NCBI RefSeq assembly: GCF_014648895.1
Contig: NZ_BMRZ01000004.1
Location: forward strand, 248,001 to 312,000
Source of the DNA: Streptomyces tanashiensis
Lineage (GTDB): Bacteria; Actinomycetota; Actinomycetes; Streptomycetales; Streptomycetaceae
DNA: 64,000 nucleotides
Reading direction: 5' to 3'
A program made the translations under genes and the position numbers. Each line of letters begins with the position of its first letter. Position 1 is the stretch's first letter. A model generated the notes under the pieces. That model did no database searches. It was not told where the DNA came from and worked only from the letters and a program-made list of their open reading frames with translations. This document shows positions 34,687 through 43,789 of the stretch, in pieces.

Positions 34687-35694
34687 ATGGGACAAGCGAT
34701 ATCCATGACCGTCGACCGCGGGCAGTTCGAGGACGCGGTCACCCCCTGGGAGCAGGAGGCCTGGCGGACGGCCGCCCTCGGCTGGTCGGAGCGGGAGCTC
34801 GCCCGCCACGGCCTGGAGGAGACCGGGCCCCGTGAGGTCCGGGTCCGGCCCTGGTCGATCCTCGTGCGCTTCCGGACCGGTGCGGGGGAGCGGGACGCGG
34901 TCTGGTTCAAGGCGAGCGCCCCCGACGCCGCCTTCGAGGCCGCCCTCGGTGGCGCGCTCGCCGAGTGGGTGCCCGGTCACGTCGTGACGCCGCTCGCGGT
35001 CGACGCCGGGCGCGGATGGTCGCTTCTCCCCGACGGCGGGCCCCTGTTCCGGCACGTCCTCGACGCCGGGCGTGCCGGTCCGGAGGCCTGGGCGGAGGCG
35101 CTCGGCCAGTACGCGCGGATGCAGCGGGACCTGACCCCGTACACGGACCGGATGGCGGACCTCGGCGTGCCCGGCGGTCGCACCCGTCAGCTGCCGGAGA
35201 TCTTCGACGGACTCGTCGAGGGCAACGGCACCCTGGACCCGGACGCCCGCCGGGCCCTCCGGGCGCAGCGCCCCAGGCTGCTCGACTGGTGCGGTGAGCT
35301 CGACGCGTACGGCATCCCGGACTCGCTCGACCACTGCGACCTGCACGACGCCCAGCTCCTCGCCCCCGCCGCCGGCCGTTTCACCTTCTTCGACTGGGGC
35401 GACGCCAATGTCGCCCACCCCTTCACCAGCCTGCTGGTCCCCGCCCGCGCCGTGCGGGAGCGGCACGGACCCGAGCATGTGCAACGGCTGCGCGACGCCT
35501 ATCTGGACCCCTGGACCGACCTCGGTCCGTCCCTCCCGGACCTGCGCCGTGCCGCGGCCCTCGCCACCCGGCTCGCCGCCCTGGGGCGGGCGGTCTCCTG
35601 GTTCCGGCTCTTCCCCGGAACGCCGACCACGGGCTGCGCCGAGGCCAGTGCCCTCTGGGTGAACGAACTCTTCGCCGGTTCACCGGTGTTCTGA
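34687..35694 (+). CDS. Aminoglycoside-phosphotransferase-fold (APH) kinase
   Basis: Predicted small-molecule kinase of 335 aa. The catalytic loop is SLDHCDLHDAQLL, where the usual Asn after HxDxxxxN appears to be Gln. The metal-binding motif is FTFFDWGDANVAHP, the counterpart of the protein-kinase DFG. The N-terminal lobe contains DAVWFKASAP, with a candidate ATP-binding Lys. GGTGGA eight bases upstream supports ATG 34687; an in-frame ATG at 34705 is possible. Members phosphorylate antibiotics, choline, homoserine or sugars, and nothing here fixes the substrate. Divergent from the amidohydrolase. Confidence 0.82.
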   Translation: MGQAISMTVDRGQFEDAVTPWEQEAWRTAALGWSERELARHGLEETGPREVRVRPWSILVRFRTGAGERDAVWFKASAPDAAFEAALGGALAEWVPGHVVTPLAVDAGRGWSLLPDGGPLFRHVLDAGRAGPEAWAEALGQYARMQRDLTPYTDRMADLGVPGGRTRQLPEIFDGLVEGNGTLDPDARRALRAQRPRLLDWCGELDAYGIPDSLDHCDLHDAQLLAPAAGRFTFFDWGDANVAHPFTSLLVPARAVRERHGPEHVQRLRDAYLDPWTDLGPSLPDLRRAAALATRLAALGRAVSWFRLFPGTPTTGCAEASALWVNELFAGSPVF

Positions 35695-35850
35695 CCCCGG
35701 CCGGGGTCCGGCGGACCGGCGCGCGCGGGCGGACGCGGCGGAGAAGGCGCGGGACTCGGCCGTCGCTCCGCCGAGTTCGGTCCTGCCTGTGGTACTGCCT
35801 TACGGAGACATCGTGTTGTTTGTCCCGTAATGCCGTGAAAGGTGCCGCCT

Positions 35851-37587
35851 GTGTCGCAGGAAGATCAGAGGCCGGAAGGCCGTCGAGCGGGCGCCGAGCG
35901 GGCGGGCCGGGAAGGCCTGCCGGTGACGGCGGACCTTCCCGGCCGCCCCGAGGAGCACCGCCACGCCCCCACCGACCGGATCGTGTTCGGTGTCACCGCC
36001 GTCCTCACCGTGGCCTTCGTCGTCTGGGGAGCCACGGCCACCGAGAGCCTGGAGGACGCCTCCACCTCCCTCCTCGACGGCCTCATCCGCAACGGCGGCT
36101 GGGCGTTCATGCTGGCCGCCTCCGGCTTCGTCGTCTTCGCGCTGTGGCTCGCCATCAGCCGCTACGGCCGGATCACCCTCGGCCAGGAGAGCGAGGGCCC
36201 CGAGTTCCGCACCGTGTCGTGGATCGCCATGATGTTCAGTGCCGGCATGGGCATCGGGCTGATGTTCTACGGCGTGAGCGAGCCGCTCGCCCACTACGGC
36301 ACCCCGCCGCCCGGGACCCACCCCGTCGACTCGGCCGAGCGGATGCAGACCGCCATGGCCACCACGCTCTTCCACTGGACGCTCCACCCGTGGGCGATCT
36401 ACGCCGTCGTCGGACTCGCCATCGCGTACTCGACGTTCCGGCGGCGGCGCCGCCAGACCATCAGCGCCGTCTTCGTCCCCCTGATGGGCGAGCGGCGGGC
36501 GTACGGAGGGCCCGGCCGTGTCATCGACATCCTCGCCATCTTCGCCACCCTCTTCGGCTCCGCCGCCTCCCTCGGCCTCGGCGCCCTCCAGATCGGCAGT
36601 GGCTTCGAGGAGCTGGGCTGGATGGAGAAGACCGGCACCGGTCTGCTCGTCGCCATCATCGCCGTCCTGACCGTGGCGTTCGTCCTGTCCGCCGTCTCCG
36701 GGGTGGAGAAGGGCATCCAGTGGCTCTCCAACATCAACATGGTGCTGGCCGCGGTGCTCGCCGTCTTCGTCTTCGTGGCGGGCCCGACCATCATCGTGCT
36801 CGACCTGCTGCCCACCTCCCTCGCCGCCTACTTCGGGGACCTGCCCCAGCTGGCCGGCCGCACCGAGGCCACCAGCGGCGACGACATCCACGACTGGCTG
36901 GGCAGCTGGACCGTCTTCTACTGGGCGTGGTGGATCTCCTGGACGCCCTTCGTGGGCATGTTCATCGCCCGTATCAGCCGAGGCCGGACCATCCGGCAGT
37001 TCGTCGGCGGGGTCATCCTGGTCCCCAGCACCGTCAGCCTCGTCTGGTTCGCCGTCTTCGGCGGGACGGCGATGAAGCTCAGCGAGCAGGGCGGGCTCGC
37101 GGGGGAGAGCACGCCCGAGGGGCAACTCTTCGGAGTCCTCCAGGAGTTCCCGCTGACCGGTGTCATGAGCCTGCTCGTGATGATCCTGGTCGGCATCTTC
37201 TTCGTCTCGGGCGCGGACGCCGCCTCCATCGTCATGGGCACGCTCTCGCAGCGCGGTGCCTTCGAACCCACCCGTCCCGTGGTGGTCTTCTGGGGCGTGG
37301 TGACCGGCGCGGTCGCCGCGATCATGCTGCTCATCGGCGACGGCCAGGGCGACGCGCTCGCCGGTCTGCAGAACCTCACCATCCTGGTGGCGGCGCCGTT
37401 CGTGCTCGTGATGATCGGGATGTGCGTGGCGCTCATGCGGGACCTGCGCAAGGACCCGCTCATCGTCCGGGGCGAGAGGGGGGAGGAGGCCGTCGAATTC
37501 GCCGTCATCGCGGGGCACGAGAAGTACGACGGGGACTTCGAGCTGAGGATCGGCCCCGGCTCGTCGGACCCGGACGCCCGCCCCTGA
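35851..37587 (+). CDS. BCCT-family betaine/carnitine/choline transporter
   Basis: Sodium- or proton-coupled osmolyte uptake carrier of 578 aa with about 12 transmembrane helices. The family signature is WAWWISWTPFVGMFIARISRGRTIRQFV; the glycine-rich helix 1 segment is MMFSAGMGIGLMFYGVSEPL, and the substrate box Trp-rich segment is intact. A hydrophilic N-terminal tail of about 40 residues and a short C-terminal tail (GHEKYDGDFELRIGP) could sense osmotic strength, as in BetP. I chose GTG 35851 because GAAAGG lies eight bases upstream; GTG 35842 is in frame. Converges with the DUF6328 gene. Confidence 0.92.
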   Translation: MSQEDQRPEGRRAGAERAGREGLPVTADLPGRPEEHRHAPTDRIVFGVTAVLTVAFVVWGATATESLEDASTSLLDGLIRNGGWAFMLAASGFVVFALWLAISRYGRITLGQESEGPEFRTVSWIAMMFSAGMGIGLMFYGVSEPLAHYGTPPPGTHPVDSAERMQTAMATTLFHWTLHPWAIYAVVGLAIAYSTFRRRRRQTISAVFVPLMGERRAYGGPGRVIDILAIFATLFGSAASLGLGALQIGSGFEELGWMEKTGTGLLVAIIAVLTVAFVLSAVSGVEKGIQWLSNINMVLAAVLAVFVFVAGPTIIVLDLLPTSLAAYFGDLPQLAGRTEATSGDDIHDWLGSWTVFYWAWWISWTPFVGMFIARISRGRTIRQFVGGVILVPSTVSLVWFAVFGGTAMKLSEQGGLAGESTPEGQLFGVLQEFPLTGVMSLLVMILVGIFFVSGADAASIVMGTLSQRGAFEPTRPVVVFWGVVTGAVAAIMLLIGDGQGDALAGLQNLTILVAAPFVLVMIGMCVALMRDLRKDPLIVRGERGEEAVEFAVIAGHEKYDGDFELRIGPGSSDPDARP

Positions 37588-37599
37588 CGCAACCGGGCG

Positions 37600-38103
37600 T
37601 CAGTCCTCGCTGGTGAAGCGGAGGCGGATCCACAGGGGCAGGGCGAACCAGCACACCAGGTACCAGGCGAGGACGCCGGCGACCAGCCAGGGCACGTACG
37701 AGTTGTCCGTGACCACCCGCAGCACCAGGAATAGGGCAGAGGTCAGGGTCGCCAGGAGCAGCACGAGACCGACCAGGGTCAGGCGCGAGGCCCAGACGAC
37801 CGCCCGGGGTTTCATGTGGCGGCCCGACACGATCCGGTGGAAGGCGACGGGACCGATGAGCGCGCCCGTCGCCAGCGATCCGAGGACGACCGTGACGAGG
37901 TAGATCGTCCTGTCGGTCTGGTGGAGGGTCTGGAAGTGCGGGGTGAACGCCACGGTGAGGAGGAAGCCGAGGAGGACCTGCACGCCGGTCTGCGCCACGC
38001 GGATCTCCTGGATGAGCTCCGTCCAGCGCCGGTCGGCACGTTCCTCCTCGGTCTCGTTCCGGCCGTGCCGCAGCTCCTTCCGCGGCTTCCGGTCCGCCTC
38101 CAT
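37600..38103 (-). CDS. DUF6328 family membrane protein
   Basis: Protein of 167 aa: a charged N-terminal segment (ETEEERADRRWTELIQEIRVAQTGVQVLLGFLLTVAF) and four predicted membrane helices, with IYLVTVVLGSLATGALIGPVAFHRI in the middle and a helix near the end. The RxxQTGxQxLxGFLL start is typical of DUF6328 proteins of actinobacteria, whose function is unknown. GGGAG precedes ATG 38103. It is on the same strand as the sugar importer that follows upstream but probably separate. Confidence 0.82.
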   Translation of the reverse strand: MEADRKPRKELRHGRNETEEERADRRWTELIQEIRVAQTGVQVLLGFLLTVAFTPHFQTLHQTDRTIYLVTVVLGSLATGALIGPVAFHRIVSGRHMKPRAVVWASRLTLVGLVLLLATLTSALFLVLRVVTDNSYVPWLVAGVLAWYLVCWFALPLWIRLRFTSED

Positions 38104-38131
38104 GGACGTCTCCCTTCCGCGGCCCGGTGGA

Positions 38132-39409
38132 TCAGGCGCGGCCCGCGGCCTTCTGGCTCCGGCGGGACAGCGAGTCGACGACCACGGCGGCCAGCAGGAC
38201 CGATCCGGTGATCATGAACTGGACGGCGTTGCTGACACCCATGATGTTCATGCCCGACTGGATCGACCCGATCACCAGCGCGCCGAGCAGCGCGGACCAG
38301 ACCGAGCCGCGTCCGCCGAACAGGCTCGTACCGCCGATGACGGCGGCGGCGATGACGTTCATCAGCAGGTTGCCGCCGCCGGAGGTCTGGCTCGCGGACT
38401 GGATCTGCCCGGCCAGGAAGATGCCGCCGACCGCCGCCATGAACCCGCAGATCGAGAAGACGGACATCCGGACGAACGGCACGCTGATGCCCGCCCTGCG
38501 CGCGCCCTCGATGTTGCCGCCGACGGCGAAGATCCGCCGCCCGTACGTCGTACGGCGCAGCACGAAGTCCAGGATCACCAGCACGATCAGGAAGATGAGG
38601 AGCGCGAGCGGGAGCCCCTGGTACTGGTTGAGGATGTACGCCGTGACGAACGCGATCGCGGCGATGACGACCGTACGGAGCACGATCTCGGCGACCGGAC
38701 GGTACGGCACCCGGGCCGTCCGGCGGCGCCGGGCGTCCAGGAGCGAGGCCGCGAGGAAGAGCCCGACCCCCACGGCCGCGGTCACATAGGCCGCGGCCGG
38801 ACTGTGGAAGATCGTCGAGTAGAGCTTGGAGACGATGCTCTCGCTCGGGATGTTGACCGTGCCGCTGGTGCCCAGGACCTGGAGCATCAGGCCGTTCCAG
38901 GCGAGGTTGCCCGCCAGGGTGACCACGAACGCCGGCACGCCGACCTTCGCGAAGAAGAAGCCCTGGATGAGCCCGACGGCCGCTCCGCCCACGAGGGCGA
39001 CGAGCAGCGCCAGCCATTGGTTCATGCCGTTCAGGACGTTGAGCACGGCGAAGATGGCGGCGCACAGGCCGCTGACGGAACCCACGGAGAGGTCGATCTC
39101 GCCGAGCAGCAGGACGAAGACGATCCCGACGGCGATCATGCCGGTGCCGACGATCTGCTGACTGAGGTCGGAGAGGTTCTGGGCCGACAGGAAGGTGCTG
39201 TCGAGGCTGCCGAACACCGTCCAGATGATGATCACGGCGACGACGACGGGCAGGGAACCCAGCTCTCCGCTGCGCAGCTTGCGGCGGAACTCCCCGAGGT
39301 ATCCCCGGATGCCCTCCTCGCGGACGAGCAGCCGGGAGTCGACCGCCGGTACGGCGTCGGGCGCCGGTTCCTGGGCGGCGGAGTCGCCGGGGGCGCGGTC
39401 GCGTCTCAT
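38132..39409 (-). CDS. Xylose/ribose-type ABC transporter permease (XylH-like)
   Basis: Permease of 425 aa of the branched CUT2 class (XylH, RbsC, MglC). After a hydrophilic N-terminus come about ten or more hydrophobic helices, with GTGMIAVGIVFVLLLGEIDLSVGSVSGL as the signature and RRTTYGRRIFAVGGNIEGARRAGI as the conserved cytosolic loop that contacts the ATPase. The ATG at 39409 overlaps the ATPase stop (ATGA) and has GGAGGAGC ahead of it. Last gene of a binding protein-ATPase-permease operon. Confidence 0.92.
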   Translation of the reverse strand: MRRDRAPGDSAAQEPAPDAVPAVDSRLLVREEGIRGYLGEFRRKLRSGELGSLPVVVAVIIIWTVFGSLDSTFLSAQNLSDLSQQIVGTGMIAVGIVFVLLLGEIDLSVGSVSGLCAAIFAVLNVLNGMNQWLALLVALVGGAAVGLIQGFFFAKVGVPAFVVTLAGNLAWNGLMLQVLGTSGTVNIPSESIVSKLYSTIFHSPAAAYVTAAVGVGLFLAASLLDARRRRTARVPYRPVAEIVLRTVVIAAIAFVTAYILNQYQGLPLALLIFLIVLVILDFVLRRTTYGRRIFAVGGNIEGARRAGISVPFVRMSVFSICGFMAAVGGIFLAGQIQSASQTSGGGNLLMNVIAAAVIGGTSLFGGRGSVWSALLGALVIGSIQSGMNIMGVSNAVQFMITGSVLLAAVVVDSLSRRSQKAAGRA

Positions 39410-40185
39410 CGCTCCTCCTCCCGCTTGCGGGCCTGGCGGCGCGTGACGGCGCTGTCGGTGGCCCCGGTGATGGCCGAGATGATCTCCTCGGTGGTCGTGG
39501 AGCGCTTGTCGAAGAAGCCGTTGTTCCGGCCGAGGCGCATGACGGCGATCCGGTCGGCGACCGCCATCACGTCCACCATGTTGTGGCTGATCAGAATGGT
39601 GCCGAGACCGTGTTCGCGGAGCCGCTCGACGAGGTCGAGGACCTCGGCGGTCTGCTCCACGCCCAGGGCCGCGGTCGGCTCGTCCAGGATGACGACCTTC
39701 GGGTCGCCGATCAGGGAGCGGGCGATCGCGACGGTCTGGCGCTGGCCGCCGGAGAGGGAGGCGACCGGGATCCGCACGCTGGGGATCCTGATGGAGAGGG
39801 TGTTGAGCAGCTCGCGCGAGCGCTGTTCCATCCGGACCTCGTCGAGGACGCCGAGGCGGCGCAGTTCGCGGCCGAGGAAGAGATTGCCGACCACGTCGAG
39901 GTTGTCGCAGAGGGCGAGGTCCTGGTAGACGGTGGCGATGCCGAGGTTCTGGGCGTCGTGCGGCCGGTTGATGCTGACCGCCCGGCCCTCCCATTCGATG
40001 ACGCCCTCGTCGGGCGGGTTCACCCCGGCGATCGACTTGACGGCGGTGGACTTGCCGGCGCCGTTGTCGCCGACGAGGGCGACGACCTCACCGGCGTGGA
40101 CCTCCAGATCGAAGTCCTTCAACGCCTGGACCGCGCCGAACCGTTTGGAGATCCCCCGCAGTGTGAGCACGGCTGGCTCCGGCAA
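39406..40185 (-). CDS. Sugar ABC transporter ATP-binding protein, single cassette (CUT2 class)
   Basis: ATPase of 259 aa with Walker A GDNGAGKST, Q-loop TVYQDLALCDNLDV, signature LSGGQRQTVAIAR, Walker B VVILDEPTAAL and H-loop ISHNM. It has one cassette rather than the two fused cassettes usual in XylG/RbsA, so it should act as a homodimer. The start is TTG 40185 with GGAGG about eight to nine bases upstream. It is translationally coupled to the permease gene. Confidence 0.92.
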   Translation of the reverse strand: MPEPAVLTLRGISKRFGAVQALKDFDLEVHAGEVVALVGDNGAGKSTAVKSIAGVNPPDEGVIEWEGRAVSINRPHDAQNLGIATVYQDLALCDNLDVVGNLFLGRELRRLGVLDEVRMEQRSRELLNTLSIRIPSVRIPVASLSGGQRQTVAIARSLIGDPKVVILDEPTAALGVEQTAEVLDLVERLREHGLGTILISHNMVDVMAVADRIAVMRLGRNNGFFDKRSTTTEEIISAITGATDSAVTRRQARKREEER

Positions 40186-40251
40186 AGGAACCGCCTCCTC
40201 CGCTCGCGCGAACCGCTCCGCGGCTGTCCGGGACGGGCTGCTCGGGGCCGG

Positions 40252-41340
40252 TTATTCGAGACCGGCGTCCTTGCAGGCCGCCGCATAGGTCGGGGTGCAG
40301 ATCTCCTGGACCGTGTAGAGCCCGTCCTTGACGACGGTGTCCTTGATGTTGTCCTTGTTCACCACGACCGGGTCGAGCAGCTGGGCCGCGACCTTGTGGT
40401 CGCTGCCGCTGGTGACGGTGGTGGGAATCAGGTCGGACGACAGCTTCTTGCCCTCCGCCAGGTCGACGGCCATCGTCGCGGCGATGTCGGCCTCCGGCTT
40501 GTACGGCTTCTCCACCGTGATGGTCTGCGTGCCGAGCAGGATCCGCTGGATCGCGTCGAGTTGGGCGTCCTGACCCGTCAGCGGCACGTTCATGCCGGCT
40601 GCCTTGAGGGCGGTGGCGATGCCGGCGGCCAGTCCGTCGTTGGCCGAGTAGACACCGACGATCTTGTCCTTGCCCAGGGCGCTGATGGCTCCGGACATCT
40701 GCTGGTTGGCGTTGTTCGGGTCCCAGTTGGGAGTGTCGTACTCCTTGCCGATCTTCACCTTGCCGTCGAGGACGGAGTGGGCGCCGGCCTTGAACTCGGC
40801 CGCGTTCGGGTCCGTCGGCGACCCGTTGTGCATCACGATCTCGCCGCTCTCGGCCTTGTCGCCGAGCGCGTCGAGGAGCGCCTTGCCCTGCAGTTCGCCC
40901 ACCTTGTGGTTGTCGTACGAGACGTAGGCGTCGACGGGGCCCTGTGCGAGCCGGTCGTAGGCGACGACCTTGACGCCCGCGTCATGGGCCTTCTGCACGG
41001 AGGACTGGATGGACTTGGCGTCCACGGCATCGAGGATGAGGACCTTGTCGCCCTTGGCGAGAGCGGTGTTGACCTGCTGTTGCTGGGTGGTGGCGCTCTC
41101 GGCGGCGTTGTAGTAGTCGATCTGGGCGTCGGGCGCCAGTTCCTTGATCTTCTGCTCGATGTAGGGCCGGTCGAACTTCTCGTACCGCGTGGTCTTGCTC
41201 TCCGGCAGCAGCAGACCGATCTTGATGTCCCCCTGCTTCTCGCTCCCCGCGCCCAGGGCCGTCGCGCTCGTCGCCGCCACTCCCAGGGAGAGGGCCGCGG
41301 CTCCGGCCAGGGCGATCGCGCTCCGCAATGTACGGGTCAT
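40252..41340 (-). CDS. Sugar-binding protein of CUT2 ABC transporter (XylF-like)
   Basis: Solute-binding protein of 362 aa. The signal peptide (SAIALAGAAALSLGVAATSATALG) lacks a lipobox Cys, so export with ordinary cleavage is likely, which is unusual for a Gram-positive binding protein. The mature part shows the pentose-binder pattern: IKIGLLLPESKTTRYEKFDRPYIEQKIKEL, GVKVVAYDRLAQGPVDAYVSYDN and VPLTGQDAQLDAIQRILLGTQTITVEKP, closest in pattern to XylF. Two Cys near the C-terminus (CTPTYAAAC) may form a disulfide. It is 66 bases upstream of the ATPase. Confidence 0.9.
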   Translation of the reverse strand: MTRTLRSAIALAGAAALSLGVAATSATALGAGSEKQGDIKIGLLLPESKTTRYEKFDRPYIEQKIKELAPDAQIDYYNAAESATTQQQQVNTALAKGDKVLILDAVDAKSIQSSVQKAHDAGVKVVAYDRLAQGPVDAYVSYDNHKVGELQGKALLDALGDKAESGEIVMHNGSPTDPNAAEFKAGAHSVLDGKVKIGKEYDTPNWDPNNANQQMSGAISALGKDKIVGVYSANDGLAAGIATALKAAGMNVPLTGQDAQLDAIQRILLGTQTITVEKPYKPEADIAATMAVDLAEGKKLSSDLIPTTVTSGSDHKVAAQLLDPVVVNKDNIKDTVVKDGLYTVQEICTPTYAAACKDAGLE

Positions 41341-41654
41341 CGGAGGCTCCTTTCGTACGCCCCCTGTCCCTCACCTCGTGAGCGCGGGAACGAGGATGTA
41401 CATATGGCCTATATATCGACATTAGCTGCAACCTGGGGACCGGCAAGCGGGTGAGCCCCCGGCGCCGCCCTCCTCGGCGGCGGTGCCGGGTGCGGCGGCG
41501 ACTCCGCGAGGAAGTCACTCTCCGTGAGGGGGGTGTGGCGCGGGGAGAGGCTGGCGGGGCGCCGCGCGAGGTGGGACGATTTGTACGAAGCGACAACGGG
41601 CCCCCGCCGGCGTGTCCGCGCCCGGCGAGGTCCCCGGCGGACGAAGAAGGCGAC
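41341..41654. promoter_or_regulatory. Divergent intergenic region with an AT-rich promoter patch
   Basis: No gene is seen in these 314 bases. An unusually AT-rich island at 41397-41430 (TACATATGGCCTATATATC, then TTAGCTGCAA) sits 60-90 bases before the sugar-binding protein gene and is the likely leftward promoter and operator area. TTGCAG near 41426-41431 on the minus strand could be a -35. The rest (41440-41650) is GC-rich without a recognisable element, apart from the AAGG that precedes the SRPBCC start. Confidence 0.4.
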
Positions 41655-42107
41655 ATGCCTGCCATCACGGAAACCATCGACATCTCCCGCCGGCCCGAGG
41701 ACGTCTTCTCCTACGTGACCGACCCGGCGCACCTGCCCGAGTGGCAGGAGAGCGCGGTCTCGGTCCGCAGGATCGGCGACGCCCCCTTCGCGGTCGGCTC
41801 GAAGGTCGCGGTCACACGGAGGCTCGGCAAGCGGGAGTTCACCGCGACCATGCAGGTCATCGAGCTGGAGCCGCCGAGGCACTGGCACGTGCACGGCATC
41901 GACGGCCCCGTGCGCGGTGATGTCCGGGGCACCATCGAGCCGCTCGACGACGGCGAGCGCTCCCGGCTGACGCTCTCCCTCGACTTCGAGGGCCACGGCA
42001 TCGGCAAGGCGCTCGTCCCCCTCGTCGTCCGGCCGCACGTGCGGAAGGAGATGCCCAGGGACGAGATGACCCTCAAGGGCATCCTGGAGAGCGGCGTGGC
42101 CGGCTGA
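41655..42107 (+). CDS. SRPBCC-family (polyketide cyclase/START-like) protein
   Basis: Protein of 150 aa with the helix-grip layout: ITETIDISRRPEDVFSYVTDPAHLPEWQES at the start, a beta sheet in the middle (VIELEPPRHWHVHGIDGP) and a long C-terminal helix (VRPHVRKEMPRDEMTLKGIL). This fold binds hydrophobic ligands in a cavity. GAAGG nine to ten bases before the ATG supports the start. It has no obvious operon partner, and its function is unassigned. Confidence 0.85.
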   Translation: MPAITETIDISRRPEDVFSYVTDPAHLPEWQESAVSVRRIGDAPFAVGSKVAVTRRLGKREFTATMQVIELEPPRHWHVHGIDGPVRGDVRGTIEPLDDGERSRLTLSLDFEGHGIGKALVPLVVRPHVRKEMPRDEMTLKGILESGVAG

Positions 42108-42123
42108 CGCGGGACGGCGGAGG

Positions 42124-42582
42124 TCAGTCCGTGGAGACCGGGCGTTCGAAGAAGGTCTCCAGGGACACCGTCGCCTGCGTGCCGCTCACGCCCTCGATCG
42201 CGTACAACCGGCGCAGCACGTCCTGGAGTCGGACCGTGGTCGCGGTGCGCACCTTCAGCAGCACCGAGGCGCTGCCGGCGATGACGTGCGCCTCCTGGAT
42301 CTCGGGGATCGCGGCGAACGCCGCCGCCGAGTCCCCGATCCAGGCGGACGAGTCGACCATGACGAAGGCGAGGACGTCCTGTCCGAGGGCGGCCGGGTCG
42401 ACGTCCACGGTCGTGCGGCGGATGATGCCGCGCTCCCGCAGCTTCCGCACCCGCTCGTGCGCCGCACCCGCCGAGAGGCCGACCGCCTTGCCCAGTACCG
42501 TGTACGCCTGCGTGGCGTCCCGCTGGAGCTCTGCGAGCAGCGCCCGGTCGATGGCGTCCACGGTCCCCTCCGTCATTCCCAT
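42124..42582 (-). CDS. Lrp/AsnC-family regulator
   Basis: Regulator of 152 aa: an AsnC helix-turn-helix (AIDRALLAELQRDATQAYTVLGKAVGLSAGAAHERVRKLRERGII) and a C-terminal RAM amino-acid-sensing domain (DVLAFVMVDSSAWIGDSAAAF to TATVSLETFFERP). It follows trpS by 14 bases on the same strand, so it should respond to the same attenuator. That placement suggests a role in amino acid, perhaps tryptophan, homeostasis (inference). An ATG at 42576 is an alternative start. Confidence 0.9.
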   Translation of the reverse strand: MGMTEGTVDAIDRALLAELQRDATQAYTVLGKAVGLSAGAAHERVRKLRERGIIRRTTVDVDPAALGQDVLAFVMVDSSAWIGDSAAAFAAIPEIQEAHVIAGSASVLLKVRTATTVRLQDVLRRLYAIEGVSGTQATVSLETFFERPVSTD

Positions 42583-42596
42583 GCCGGAAACATACG

Positions 42597-43685
42597 TCAG
42601 TAGTGACTGTTCATCGCCGCCCGCACCTCGGCGAGGGTCGCGTCGGCCACCGCCCGGGCCCGCTCGTTGCCCTCGCGCAGGATCCGGCGGAGGTACGAGC
42701 GGTCCCGCGCGTACTCCGCCCGGCGGGACCGGATCGGCGCCAGGTACTCGTTGACCGACTCCGTCACGGTCCGCTTCAGCGCGGCGGATCCCGCCGAGCC
42801 GATGTCGGCGGCGACCTCCTCGGGGGTGCGGCCCTGACAGAGGCCGGCGAGCAGGAGAAGCGACGACACCTCGGGCCGGCCGGCCGGGTCGTAGGCGATG
42901 TGACGCTCGGAGTCGGTCTTCGCGCCCTTGATCAGCCGGGCGGTCTCGTCGGCGTCGGCGGCCAGCGTGAGGGCGTTGCCGCGGCTCTTGCTCATCTTGG
43001 TGCCGTCCGTGCCGAGCAGCAGCGGGGCCTCGGACAGCAGGGCCTCGGGCTCGGGGAAGACGGTGCCGCCGCTGCCGTAGCGGTCGTTGAACCGGCGGGC
43101 GACGGTGCGGGTGATCTCCAGGTGCGGGAGCTGGTCCTGGCCGACGGGGACGAGATCGGCCTTGCAGAACAGGATGTCGGCGGCCTGGTGGACGGGATAG
43201 GTGAACATCAGGCCGCTGACGGCGGACTGCCGGGAGTGGGCGATCTCGTCCTTGACGGTGGGGTTGCGGTTCAGCTCGGCCACGGACACCAGGCTGAGGA
43301 AGGGCAGCAGCAGCTGGTTCAGGGCGGGGACGGCGCTGTGCGTGAAGACCGTGCTGCGCTCCGGGTCCACGCCGACGGCGAGGTGGTCGAGGACCAGCTC
43401 CTCGACGTGCTCGGTGAGCCTGTCCGCCACGTCGCGGTCGGTCAGGACCTGGTAGTCCGCGATGATCACGAACAGCTCCACCCCGAGGTCCTGGAGCCGG
43501 ACCCGGTTGTGGAGGGTGCCGAAGTAGTGCCCCAGGTGGAGCCGCCCGGTGGGCCGGTCACCGGTCAGGACGCGGAAGCGCCCCGGGTCTTCGAGGATCC
43601 GTTCCTCCAGGGCCGCGCCGCGCGTCCGGGCGGCGGCCGTCCCGAGCGCGTCGGTGGACGGGGAGGCGGGAGCGAGGGTGGTCAT
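42597..43685 (-). CDS. trpS: Tryptophanyl-tRNA synthetase (auxiliary, attenuator-controlled type)
   Basis: Class Ic synthetase of 362 aa that charges tRNA-Trp. The HIGH-type motif is TGRLHLGHYFGTL near residue 50, the KMSKS loop is GTDGTKMSKSRGN near residue 230, and the tryptophan-pocket block is LMFTYPVHQAADILFCKADLVPVGQDQLPHLEITR. AGGAG precedes ATG 43685. A leader peptide with a Trp-Trp pair and an attenuator hairpin lie upstream. This matches the arrangement described for the auxiliary, indolmycin-resistant TrpRS1 of Streptomyces coelicolor, which is induced when Trp-tRNA charging fails. Whether this copy is resistant cannot be read directly. Confidence 0.93.
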   Translation of the reverse strand: MTTLAPASPSTDALGTAAARTRGAALEERILEDPGRFRVLTGDRPTGRLHLGHYFGTLHNRVRLQDLGVELFVIIADYQVLTDRDVADRLTEHVEELVLDHLAVGVDPERSTVFTHSAVPALNQLLLPFLSLVSVAELNRNPTVKDEIAHSRQSAVSGLMFTYPVHQAADILFCKADLVPVGQDQLPHLEITRTVARRFNDRYGSGGTVFPEPEALLSEAPLLLGTDGTKMSKSRGNALTLAADADETARLIKGAKTDSERHIAYDPAGRPEVSSLLLLAGLCQGRTPEEVAADIGSAGSAALKRTVTESVNEYLAPIRSRRAEYARDRSYLRRILREGNERARAVADATLAEVRAAMNSHY

Positions 43686-43753
43686 GACGTCTCCTGGGTG
43701 TGGGTCGGTGGCGCCGTCGGGACGACAGGACCCATGAACCAGGGAATGCGAAA

Positions 43754-43776
43754 GGGCCGTTCGTCCGAACGGCCCG
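43754..43776 (-). terminator. Transcription attenuator of the trpS leader
   Basis: GGGCCGTTCG and its complement form a 10-bp perfect stem with a three-base loop, followed on the minus strand by TTTCGCATT. It lies between the leader peptide and trpS, where it can stop transcription unless the ribosome stalls at the Trp codons. Confidence 0.85.
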
Positions 43777-43789
43777 GTCGTGCGTGAGA

